NCBI RefSeq assembly: GCF_035582795.1
Contig: NC_134366.1
Location: forward strand, 135,556,756-135,620,755
Reading direction: 5' to 3'
DNA length: 64,000 nt
From: Mycteria americana
Taxonomy: Eukaryota; Chordata; Aves; Ciconiiformes; Ciconiidae
Positions 1-12,600 of this stretch are shown one piece after another. Made by a program: the position numbers and the translations under genes. Under the pieces are notes generated by a model, which searched no databases, was not told the origin of the DNA, and saw nothing but the letters and a program-made list of their open reading frames with translations. How positions within the stretch are numbered: position 1 is the stretch's first letter; each line of letters opens with the position of its first letter.

Positions 1-493
1 GACAAAATAGTCCCAATCAAGAACTTGGTTACATACACATATTTATGACAAACCCAAGAGTCTCATTTGTTAAATCATTTGAAAAGGATAGGATTCTACT
101 AAGCAATGTATCTAAGCCTCTAGCGCTATCATAGTCCACAACATTTTACAAAGATAACTCTCATATTTTAGAACATATGAATACAGTGTTTTTCCTTGTA
201 CTAAACATGATTACTTCAAGTTTACAAGCATAATCAAGACCTCTTCCCTGGAAGAAAAATGCATTTTTCTGTAGCTTGCCTTAAAGTGTGATCCAAGACA
301 ATTATTATGTTATTGAATGTAAATTTTTATATTAATGGTCCAACGGTGCAGAAGAAACACGGGATAAATCATTGTAAAGGAAGAGAACTGTTCTGGCTTT
401 CTGTCACGTGCAGTGCACTATATCAGCTTAATTACACAATGCTGGCAAATAATTCCATTTATAAATAGCAACACTGCACCTTTGACACGATAC
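1..493 (-). other. GGH: GGH 3' untranslated region (probable)
   Basis: AT-rich sequence downstream of the GGH stop. I see no canonical AATAAA or ATTAAA on the minus strand here; a weak TATAAA variant occurs in the segment around 462. The real poly(A) site may lie left of the window. No other feature was seen. Confidence 0.55.
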
Positions 494-615
494 TCAATCA
501 AAAAAATAGATTTGCTGAAATGAAGAAAATGTTCCTGTATAAATTGGACTATAATTATAAATCAATTCTTTTGCTTCCTCATCTTCACTGGGAAAATGGT
601 GCAGGCTCTTCCGGG
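494..615 (-). CDS. GGH: GGH coding exon 9 and stop codon
   Basis: Encodes residues 289-328, starting [20 protein letters not shown], containing [14 protein letters not shown] and ending YFFD-stop (TGA at 494-496). Human GGH ends YTGNISSFQQCYIFD. The acceptor TTTACAG lies only 45 nt from the edge of an inserted solo LTR (661-1779). This exon is short and interrupted in the reading track, so it was found by homology. Confidence 0.93.
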
Positions 616-3600
616 CTGTAAAACATTGTAAAACAACAGATCACTTTACAGTTATCCTCCTGTATTGGGTTTGCATGGCAAGGTTTTGGTAGCGGTGGGG
701 CTACAGGGGTGGCATCTGTGAGAAGCTGCTAGAAGCTCCCCCTATGTCTGATAGAGCCAATGCCAGCCAGATGATGGACCCACCGTGGGCCAAGGCCAAG
801 CCCATCAGCAACGGTGGTAACACCTCTGGGATAACATATTTAAGAAGGGGAGAAAAAACCTGCGCAACTGCAGCCAGGGAGGAGTGAGAATATGTGAGAG
901 AAACAACCCTGCAGACACCAAGGTCAGTGAAGGAGGAGGAGGTGCTCCAGGTACCAGAGCAGAGATTCCCCTGCAACCTGTGGTGAAGACCATGGTGAGG
1001 CAGGCTGTCCCTCTGCAGCCCATGGAGGTTAACAGTGGAGCAGATACCCACCTGCAGCCCGTGGAGGACCCCACACTGGAGCAGGTGGATGTCTGAAGGA
1101 GGCTGTGACCCCGTGGGAAGCCCACGCTGGAGCAGGCTCCTGGCAGGACCTGTGGCCCCGTGGAGAGAGGAGCCCATGCTGGGGCAGGTTTGCTGGCAGG
1201 ATTTGTGACCCTGCAGGGGACTCACGCTGGAGCAGTCTGTTCCTGAAGGACTGCACCCCATGGAAGGGACCCACGCGGGAGCAGTTCATGAACTGTAGCC
1301 GGTGGGAAGGACCCATGTTGGAGAAGTTCATGGAGAACTGTCTCCCATGGGAGGGACCCCAGGCTGGAGCAGGGGAAGAGTGTGAGGAGTCCTCCCCCTG
1401 AGGAAGAAGGAGCGGCAGAAACAGCATGCGATGAACTGACCGCAACCCCCATTCCCCGTCCCCCTGTGCCACTGAGGGGAAGAGGTAGAAAACTTGGGAG
1501 TAAAGTCAAGCCTGGGAAGAAAGGAGGGGTGGGGGGGAAGGTGTTTTAAGATTTAGTTTTTATTTTCTCATTATCCTACTCTGATTTTGATTGGTAATAA
1601 ATTAATTTCCCCAAGTCGAGTCTGTTTTGCCCATAATGGTAATTGCTGAGTGATCTCCCTGTCTGTATCTTGACCCACAAGCCTTTCGTTATGTTTTATG
1701 TTCCCTGTCCAGCTGAGGAGGGGAGTGACAGAGCAGCTTTGGCAGGCACCGTGTGTCCAGCCAGGGTCAACCCACCACACCTCCTTGACAGTATCTTTCT
1801 TGGCAAAGTAAGTTATTCTGTGTAGCATAACAGCAAATGGAATTACAGTAACTTGTATGTGAAGAACTGTGAAGACACATCTTCAGAAAGCTGGTTACAG
1901 CATATTTTATTACTGGGGAGGGAGAAATGTAATTATTAATTTGAAGCCAAGACTGTACAAAAATATTTATCCATAAGATACTGGCAGTATCTACCAGAGA
2001 TACCAGTACTTGTAATACTGAAAGAAATGCGTCAGAATATCAGCCTACTGAAAGCTGCAGTATTAGCATGGACTGTGCTGGCAAGGACAATAAAAACTGA
2101 ATCCTTTTCTGGTTTATCATGTTGGCAACTCTACACAAGTTAAAATTAATGATGGATGGATGTGAAAATGATATTTCAGTAGAATGGTTTGTTTAGTTAT
2201 TAAGTGATCATAGATGAGTACATTTTTGCCAGCTGAAAAAAGTTTACGTTTTTCAGCCCCTGGTTTATTTTCAAAGTTAAGGAATACATTCTGCCTTACG
2301 TTAGCTAAAAACATCAATTACTCATTGCAATGTTATGATATCAAGTACTCGGTAGGAGCAGCTGTACACAGATCGGGAAGGTAAAGAAGAATAACCTGTA
2401 ACTTGGTATATGAGATGGGGGGGTAGACATGTACATCCAAAAGCTAGTGAGACATCTCTGTGGTACTATGCACAAGCTCATTATATATGTATACATATAT
2501 AAAAGAACTCACATGCACTGTGTCTCAACAGGACTTACAAGCAGAGTTGGCATTTATTTTGCCACATTTACTTGGATAATGGCCTGAGCAAGCTTACTGC
2601 GCCAGGGGAGGTTTAGACTGGATATTAGGAAATTTTTCTTCACCGAGAGGGTTATCAAGCATTGGAAGAGGCTGCCCAGGGAAGTGGTTGAGTCGCCATC
2701 CCTGGAGGTATTTAAAGGACGTTTGGATGAGGTACTTAGAGACATGGTGTAGTGGTGGTTTTGGCAGTGTTAGGTTTATGGTTGGACTCGATGATCTTAA
2801 AGGTCTTTTCCAACCTATATGATTCTGTGATTCTGTGATATACTGTGTGCAGACAGATACTAGAGAACGTAGCAAACAAAACTAGAAAACATGCTGCATT
2901 GTAGTATTAGACTACAAAAGAAAAAATGGACTCATACTGTACTTCCTCCTATTTTCCCCTTTATTTTTGTCTTAGTCTGCCGTAAGTACCCTATCAAAAT
3001 TCTTAAAATACAGGAAGCTTATGGATACTGACAAGGAATTTTACGTGATTTTGCTACCTTTTGGCGAAGGGGAGTAGGACTACATTATGCAAAGAAGAGC
3101 TTGAGCTTGTACAAAGCATAACTTATCTCTACCTTCTCACTGACCAGGTCAGCACAAGTTGCATTTCTTTAAATCACTGTCTGCTTCCTCCAATTAGGTG
3201 ATTCTTTTGATTAGAGATCAAATCTAGAGACCAAACTCAATTAAGTTATCGATTATGTTCTTCACAGTCCAAATCGATCAGGTAAGACAATTTCATAAAT
3301 AGTCAATTTAAAATATGAAAATGATATTTCAGCAGAATGGTTTAGTAAGTATAAATAAAGGAAAAAAGTAGGTTTGATCCCTTCAAATACTCCTGTATTT
3401 ATATCCTACTTATTTATAGCAAATAGACCAGAAGTGTCATAAATTATCAAAATTTTACACATTAGTTACTTCCAGCTTCTTAGGTTATAAACAAACAAAT
3501 TAGAAGCTCTGTAAAATTAAAAAACTTCTTGTGCTGTCTATAGTATATAACTATGGGCACCATATTGCACCCCTTTGATACATCCATATACGGCCCAAGC

Positions 3601-6600
3601 AGTATTTATAATCTTGGCACATATATTTTGCAAGCAAAACTGAGAATACATCGAACGACTGTAACTCAGGTTGGAACAGAAGAAACCTCTGGAATTATGA
3701 GTAGAGTATTTTTTTAATTTAATTGTCTTTGTGCAAGGGAGGCTAAAATGTTACAGTGATCATTTGAAATGGTAGAAAGTCACAGCATAAACAATCCTTT
3801 TGAGTCAGTCCACTGAAAAGTTTGTGGAATGCCTGGCCTTTTGATGTCACTTTTACTAAGCCATTCTATTTCTAGTATCCCTTGTTTTTTAAGGGATAAA
3901 GTTTTATAAGCCTATAAAGCTTGCAGAGTAATCTTCTCAGAAAGCAGTAAGAGGTACTGAACTTTGACAGCTGAAAAAGAGGTCTGTAGTCTTCAAAGAT
4001 TTTCACTAATGCTCCACTCCAAAAAATGACATTTATAGATAATAAACTTTTTACCTTCATTAATGAAGAAGTCAGCTATATAATATGCTGCTCTTACAGC
4101 TGATGGGGAATGTGGAATGCCTGGTGAATTCTTCCACTCAAAAGGATTTTTCTCTGGATGCCACTGGACGCCATAAATTGGATATTTGTATGCTGCAACA
4201 AACACAAAGCACATAAGCAAGGTCCATGCCTTAAGAATTACGTGCTTTGTCTTACTACAAAAGAAACTCAAAGGATGAGCTACAAAAATACCTCACTTAC
4301 CAACAGTTTCACAAAAGCTTAAACAGCAAGTTGAAACTCTGTTAAAGTCACAGTAGAACCGAAGGAAAAAAATGGATATTGTAAAAGAAGGGTCTCATTC
4401 CATGCAAGATTTTTGTACATCGCTTTTTTGATTATTCATTTCAGAATTAATATATATATACACACTAAAAAATAATGTTACAAGTGTATCAGCCTCAAAA
4501 CTTCCTATCTACTGCCAGCGTCACTTAACATACAATAGTCACAGCCACACAGGATATCCCTAGCAGTTCCATGGGACAGACCCAAGTCTTAGGATCTCCT
4601 TGAAGGCCCAGTCAATCCAGGGGCAGCTCCTATCTGCTCTGTGCCAGGCCTGATACACGCAGGGGGAAGCCAGTCCTTAACTCTCTTACAGAGAACAGCA
4701 GCACAGCAGCGGATGACTGCTCTGTGACAAACCGCTTGCAGGCAAGGGAGACGTCTGTCATTAGCCTAATAAGGTTTTCTGATCAAACTGCTATTCTTCT
4801 CTTCTGGAGGACAGCCAGTATGCCATACAGAAGAATACCACGGGCCAACAGCTGGGTCTTAGCTGAGCTGCTAGTAGTGGACTGAACAAGATAAACCGCT
4901 CCCTAAAGAGCTATCTTGTTTCTTGAGCTGAGCAAGCCTGGTGCAAAACATATGCAACACAAGATAAGTAATGCAAACGGCTTTTGGAGGAGGGCAATTA
5001 CCAGTATCGCTGCTAAAGTAACAATGGATGTTGCCCCTACCTCAGCACCCTGAATTGCTCTTCCCGTACAGCAAACGGATACAGGGCGTCACAGGAACAC
5101 AAGCATAAGCAGACAGACAGAAAGCAAGGTGCGATACATTGCACTGCGGGGGGATTAAACTACTACAGAACGAGTGTTGTATACTTCAAATCACAGCACT
5201 TGAATATTCCAGTGCTAAAGTGTAACAGCATATCTGGAAGGGGAACAGCAGGTGAGAGAAGCAGGTAATTAGGCTCACAGATATGTGCTCAAAAGATAAA
5301 ATATCCCTGCAAACAGATTATGTTCCTCACAGCCAGAGCACTGACAGGGCTGATGCTCACCCTGCTATTGTAACAGCAAGCTTGCAGTACAAATTAACAT
5401 CAATGCCACAACATCTCTAAAGAACTAGTTTGTTACAGTCACAGTTTACAAAGGAAATTCATTTTCCTACCTTCCATGGTAGATATAAACTCCACTTCAC
5501 CATCAGTGTTAGTGGTCAAAACATTATAGAAATTACGAAGCTTTTCATTCTTTGTGAAATTCTGTGATAAGGAGGGGGGTAAAAAAAAAAAAAAGATATG
5601 TTATTCGCTTATTTATATCTAGTTTTAAACAGAGCCAATGTGATTGTGTTTAGGAAATAAAATGATCAAATACCTCCATGGAGAGGCTCCACATATGAAA
5701 GTTTGATGCCAACGGCTCAGTAGCAAGTGCATGTAATACATCATCAGGGAAATTCTTGAATAATCTACTGTCTTTTGCAGCTATGACAAAGAAAAATGAA
5801 AAAAGGATATTGTCCATTACCCAAGCTGCTAACAGATGGACTAATACTGAACAGGAGACAAATTTAATAAAATACTGCATTAAAGTAAACTTTTTTCTGT
5901 AGTATAAGTATGATTTTAGAATACGCTGCAAGGAAATCAGTGAAATAACTTCAACAGGTTTCCAGTATGCTGTTACCACTGTCATCCAGTCTTGACTCAG
6001 AGAGGACCCAACTTTGCTACCTAAGTTCTTACTAAAATAAGCATCATTCTTTGCCACTCATTTCAGTGACCTTTCCATTCACAATCAGCACAAATAACAG
6101 AATTTGTGAATGCTACATGGTCAGCAGATGGATTACTCACAAATTAAAGGACAAAGTATCAACAGAGACCACATTTTACCAGTGTTGCTGAGTGGCACAG
6201 CTCAATCTTAAGGGATCTCTCTGATTTCAGTACTGTACGAGTGGGACAGCAATGCTAATATTCATCATTAGGAAAGATGCAATTTGAAAAATTTAAAATC
6301 ACCTGCTCTCCGAGTTTGATACGTTTTAGACCCGTGAATTTTGTTCAAGTCAGTAACAAAAAGGGACCTAAACCCATGTTATTTTTGTAGGTCCAAATTA
6401 TCAAATGACTCAAAGAGCCATAACTGTGTTTTTTGCTGACTGCTGTTGGTTTCAAATGGCTTGTGCTCACATCTCTGCTTTAGAAGTGATAGAGTTGCAC
6501 TGACTTTATAAAAACAGTCATGGCAACTTAATAAGAAAGAATTTAACAAGATAATAATCAGAAACCTCCCAAACATGCACCCCTGCATATTTATCACAAA

Positions 6601-9600
6601 CAAAACACAACACCTCTCAGCAAAACTCAGACATGAGATGTAATGGATTTTTCACCTGAGGTAAAGTTCAGAGGGAGTGCAAAACCATCTGTCTTGGTAT
6701 TAACAAGTAAAACTTTGCCACTTGTGAGATACGTAAGCTCTTCGTGTCCAAGACATGTTCCCCATACTGGGAAATAATCTCCTTTATCGTTAGCCTTCAA
6801 AATAAAAAGCAACAACATAAGGAAAAAGTACTGAAGATTTACAGAAAGAAGACTGAAGAGAACTTCCTACTCTTTGGTTTCTCTTGTGTAGGTGAGAAGT
6901 AAAAGTACTACAGTAGTACAAATTGCTACCAGAGGAATTGCAACAATTCAATTACAATTGAAATAAATAGACTCCCTTAATTTTTCTCCTAAAATATGAA
7001 GGCTAGGGGACACACACATGTCCGTTGAAGTAAACTGAGCCTAATGTTGATATTGACTGTTCTGTTTTACAAATAAGTAATGTTGAGAGCAGCCTAAGCA
7101 GAAACCATAAAATGGCAACATTTCTATAAAAAATGCAGTCATAAGAAGGGACACAAACCAATCTGTGACCATTTTGAGGGAAAGCCTATTCATTACAATT
7201 CATACTTTTATATGAAGTGCGTTACGATCACATAGCAAGGGCCCTTTGCAATGTCCGTATGCCCATGCCCACCCATCTGTATTAAGAAAACATAAATCCT
7301 ATTACTAGCATGGCTATGGTCTTACGTGACATACTTATATGCCTCTTTAAATAGCAGGTTTGGACCTGTGTTCCAGAAAGATAAATTGTGAGTTTAAGCA
7401 ATATTAAAAAAGTGACAATCATTTGCAAAAGAATAAAAATTGGCAGGTAAGTGCAACAACAAGAGGAGAAAGCAAAAAGGAGAAAAGGAAAGCAAAAAGA
7501 GAACACAACTAGCTTCCTGACACTTAACTAAGCACAGTGCATACACAGTGGAAATTTGCATTTTTGTATGGTTTATTCCTGATAGTAAGTGCATGTTAGA
7601 GACTGGGATGTTTTAGAACTCCTGTTTTTGTGAAATCTGAGTAGTCTTTCTTAACTTGTTTCTAAACATTTTTAAGTTATGCATACCACACCTCCTCCCA
7701 CCCCCAAAGAACTGCTGCTCAAAAGCCATTTTTGAGAAAGCTGAAATTACAGGCTTAGAATAAAAATGTTACCCTACTGCATTACTGATAACATGGTAAT
7801 AAAAGCCCATATAACTACTTCTTCTCAGAGCAAAACATGGAAGATTTACAGAAAGAAGGCTAATAGTACTGCAGATTCTTCATGCCCACCCGTCATGCAT
7901 GGCTAGACACAGGACTTGCAACTTCGCTGCCTGTCTTTCATGAAAATGAGGAATAAAACCACTAAAAGCAAAAAATAGACTACAGTTTAGGAACAATTAC
8001 AACTGAACCGTAAACATTTTGTGCTCCCCCGCTTTATTTTTTAATAAACACTAGCCTGGAGGCTAAGCATATATTAAACAACACCCAAGACATCACAATT
8101 TAAAAACTAATTTAAAAGCTGGAAAACAGTATTTCATTAGGTTTTTGCCTAGCTAGTAAAATTCTATTGACTTGGACGGGCATCAGCATTTCACATCCTC
8201 TATTCATATTAAAGCAGAGCCAGACCAACTCATTTCTCATTGTGAACATTTGAAAACAAAGAGAAAAGGAACCCTCATACATTTAAAAAAAACCCATAAA
8301 ATTCAGTCAACTCTGTACCTGCTAATATACTCTTGACTATCGTAGCTTACCTTACATTAGTAAAACTACCAATATTCTACAGCACCAATTAAGTCTCAAA
8401 AGATGAAAATTAAAACACACAATCATCACAAATAACACAGAAAAAAACCCCCGACTTACAAGTAAGGGTTACCTATGATGAACTGAAAATTATTTTCTGC
8501 TTTTCACTCACCTGAAGTACACGTACCAGCTAATAAACCTGCCTCTCTGATCATAAAATTATGACATAAGCAATTCAGTTAATCATTGTGAAATGTCAAC
8601 CTAATTTCATAATAGTACTTCAAATCACAAAAACCCTCGCCCCAATACTGAATACCAAGACACAGACTGCACTTCACACAGCGAGCAGTTTCAAAGAGAT
8701 GAGATTCATTGTCTTACGTAAAAGTGAGATGATAGTCTTTGGAAGATTCAGGTTTAAGGCGACAGACTAACAATCACCACTAATAAAGATAGACAAAAGA
8801 TAACAACATTGGTGCCATGGGGATTGAAGAGTAGGAAACTTAATTACTGAATTGCAACAGCTGACTGGTCCTGTGAATGCCACTGCCTGCACTTTCCTTG
8901 CCCGCTGTTGGAAAGTCAGCAGCAAGGGTAGAAGAGGAATTCCTCACTGCCACCGAACGCTTCTACCATGGTAACAGTTTAAGCACTACTCATAACTGCC
9001 TCTAGAACTGGGCAAAGTTTTCCAAAGTATGACTTCTGTGACAATTTTAATCAATGTTAGCTGAAAATAAAATAAAGTCAGTAAAGAGCAAAAAAGGAAG
9101 AAAATTTACAGTTTTATTCAATCTGAATACAGAAGATCCTTAACAAATCATAAGGATTGTATACAAAGCTCAGTGAATCTCCATTCCTTTCCACAATGCA
9201 AATTTTACTTCAAAATGTGTTGATTACTATTCTGAAAAAACCCACCTCTTATGCTCTAAGAGAATTAAATCTTCAATAAGGATTCAGAGCCTTCCTGATG
9301 TTCTTTGAAAGAAACAGCTTTCCCAGAAATTCAATCTTTTCTTAATAAAGCTAATGATCATATAAATATTAAAAAAAATTGATAATCTTTCAAGTGTTCT
9401 TGCCACCTTTTTTGTGTTATAAATTAAGCTAGTGTTTACTTTAAAAATCTGCTATATTTACAGTTACCAATGCAAAGAAATAGGTAAAAGGGTATAACAT
9501 GTTAATGTAGATCCCTCATCTGCACCTCCAAAGATATATTTAAATCTGCTTATAGATAAGTGAGAATAAAGGTGTTTCACTAGCTGTAACATAGCTGTGA

Positions 9601-12600
9601 AGGGAGGCCTTCACTAGCTGTGAAGCCCTTCACTAGGCCTTCACTAGCTGTGAAGGGAGGTCTCAACGTTGTATCATTGTAAATTGGTTTATTTGAGAGT
9701 GAGTTTATTTGAGAGAATTCCATCTGAGTCTAAACTTTAGTCATGAGACTTCTACAAATGATCACATTTATGTACACCTTTGCTCAACATTTAATGTCAA
9801 TGGATACTCTGGGCTTTTGGAAGGAATTATTGTTACTTTATTGCAAGTTCCACACAGCCATAAAGCTCCAGGTACAATGAATAAACGATATTGTTCTCAC
9901 CCAAAGCACTTAGGAGTTTAAGACCATGACACAACATATACAGGAGAGGGTGTCAGGAGTCTGAATCTTAAGATACAAAATGATTCTTTATGCAGAAGCC
10001 AGCAATGAGCTACTTATTATCAGGCTTACAGTTAACACACTGGATGCCAATGGAAAACTATGAAAATATGAGCCTCCCTGTCATTTTGATCTCTGAACAG
10101 TGACAATAACAAGAACAGACTGTTCCTTAGCAATTACCTTTAATGCCTTGTGGTAAAATATCTTAGCGACCCTGGAATATTCCGAAGTCTTAAGATCCAC
10201 ACCACCTCCTGGAAAAAGTACCCTGAAAGGCAACATCCAAGAATCTGATTAGCAATGGTGATCAAACTAAAACCTGGACAATGTACACAGAGAAAGGTCT
10301 GATAGTGGTTTTAAGGGTAGGATTCAGGTCTAGGTTAAGACACCTACTTTTCAGAAATCTAAGCTTCCATTAAGGACAGCAGGGATCTAGTCAGAAAAGT
10401 CAACCGAGACTCGAATCGGTTTTCTAGAGCAGGGACCTAACTGGTCGGTAGGTTGAACAGCCCTGTAGGCTCCACTGGCTGAAAAGACTAGCACTCAATT
10501 AATTATGTGAGTTTAGACAGCTAAGTTCAGATGTCTAAGTCTTTAACTGAATCATATCCTAAATCTTAGCGTTCTTCTACTGAAAATGGTTACCATCACA
10601 AAGTAGTGACCAAGCCTCATGCAATGTAAGGAAGAGGAGAGTAAACAGAAAATACACAAAACACAGAAATTTCAGCTTGTTCACAAAAGGGTTGCGTGCC
10701 ATGATTCCGTCAAATCCTGTCCTGACTCTTAGCTGGCTCTCCCTACCACTTTAAAATCCTGGCCCCAATCTTAATTCATCCTGTTCAATTTCCGTAAAGA
10801 AGAATTGTGGCCCTGGCAGAGTGACCTTCTTCATGCAAACAACACAGATCAAAAAGCTCCCATTAAAAGGGAAAAAACATCTGGCCGTAACCTTTGGTCA
10901 CACAGGGTCTAGCATAGAATAAGACGACCAAGCAATCTCAGAGACAATTTCAAAGAAATAGTGCACAATATTTTTCCACCACAAAAAAATAATCAGCAAC
11001 GGCAATTCTTTGTGTGGCTCCTCAAACCCAAACACCACAAAAGAAAAAGACTCAGTATAGTCTAGCAGAGATTTCACATGTACACATGATGACATGGAAA
11101 GTAATCAAGTACCACCAGAGACAATAACATGAAATAAAGGAAGTCTCTTCTGGCTGTAACTGGATCAGTACCCACAGAACCAACAGAACTGAATGTGTGA
11201 ACACTCCCTAACCCACTGCAGCAGAACCTCAATTAGATTTACTCAAACCACATCCATCAGTTGCTGATTTTTTACCAAAATGGCTGAAGGACTTCCTCTA
11301 CATTCCTGTGCTCTGGAAATGGCAACCTGTATCAGTAAGATACTAGGCAGCTAGAAACAACTAAAATCTCAAATGATCCCAAGCATTTGGAGAGCAAGTG
11401 TGCGTTTAAACTCTTGTAACCCAGTTTATTTTAAGGTGAATGATGCACAGGATCATGCAAAAGCCACCAAGTATTTGGTGGAAAAGTAGAGCAGTATTCA
11501 CAAAAATATAAATCAGATTACTCTCCAGTACCAATATAGAAAATGAATACAGCTGAAGTATTTTCAAAACAGGCTATAGATTTCTACAGAGATCTAGTTA
11601 GACAAATAAGGCAATCCTTACCTGGAAGTGGTGGAAAATTCACTTCACCTGTTCCTTTTATTCAAACCAAAACTGTCCAATACTAATTAGGAAAAACAAT
11701 TGTCATTTCTGCTAATGCAAAAAGGAAGTAACCCATTAAGCAGGAATGATAATGGCTTGACATTGTCATAAGCAGAGTGAAATGCAACTACCTGTATTCC
11801 AGTAGCTCTAGCTGGTTAGAGCTGATGACGTTCACTGTGAATTTCAAAGGCTATCTCAGGAGTACATTGCTATATTCATAAAATTCTGCCTCTACTATAG
11901 TAAATTTCATTATTTTAAGAAGGTGGCGTTTAATAATAAATAATTTCCAACTGCAAAGAACCTGCACCTAAGGTCTTACAACATGAAAGATCAATATATC
12001 TCTTTCTTATTCTAAGTTTCCACAGAATAGAAAGTCCTTCCCTCCAGAGATCTTATTTGTTATTTACACACACAGCTATTTTATGGAAGCCATTAGCTGA
12101 CAGCGGAGGGCAACAAGAAGAAATATAGACCATCCTTACCCACCTACATAGCACAAACCCAACTGCCAGTCACTGCAAAGACAGAAGGATAAGGAACTGG
12201 ATCTACTTGCCTAACACCCTCTTCTGCATCGAGGTAGGTGGTGAGATAGAAAGAATGGGAGACCCCACTGGTGAAAGTCCTTCTGGCAACCAAAGAGAGG
12301 CTGGCAGCCATGAGAAAGGGATGAAATGATTCATTTTGTCTCCAACATGAGGAGCCATAGGGGACAAAGTGTCACTGTCTTACACTTGCTTATACCACAA
12401 GACTGTAATGACCCACATTTTACTGTACAGGGCATGCTGTGAAGCATAAGAGGACAATGCTCTCCCAGACAGCCACAGGTCCAAATCTGCAAGTTCTACC
12501 CATGTTGATTAACATTCTAGTATATGCATAAGCTCAACAAAAATATTCATGGTTTAAGATGCTCATCTCATGACTACAAGTAGCCCAATCACATGCTATG

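Noticed and set aside
701-1509. Overlapping open frames of 95-186 codons on both strands
   Set aside because: They lie wholly in the GC-rich repeat array of the solo LTR and show no protein-family resemblance.
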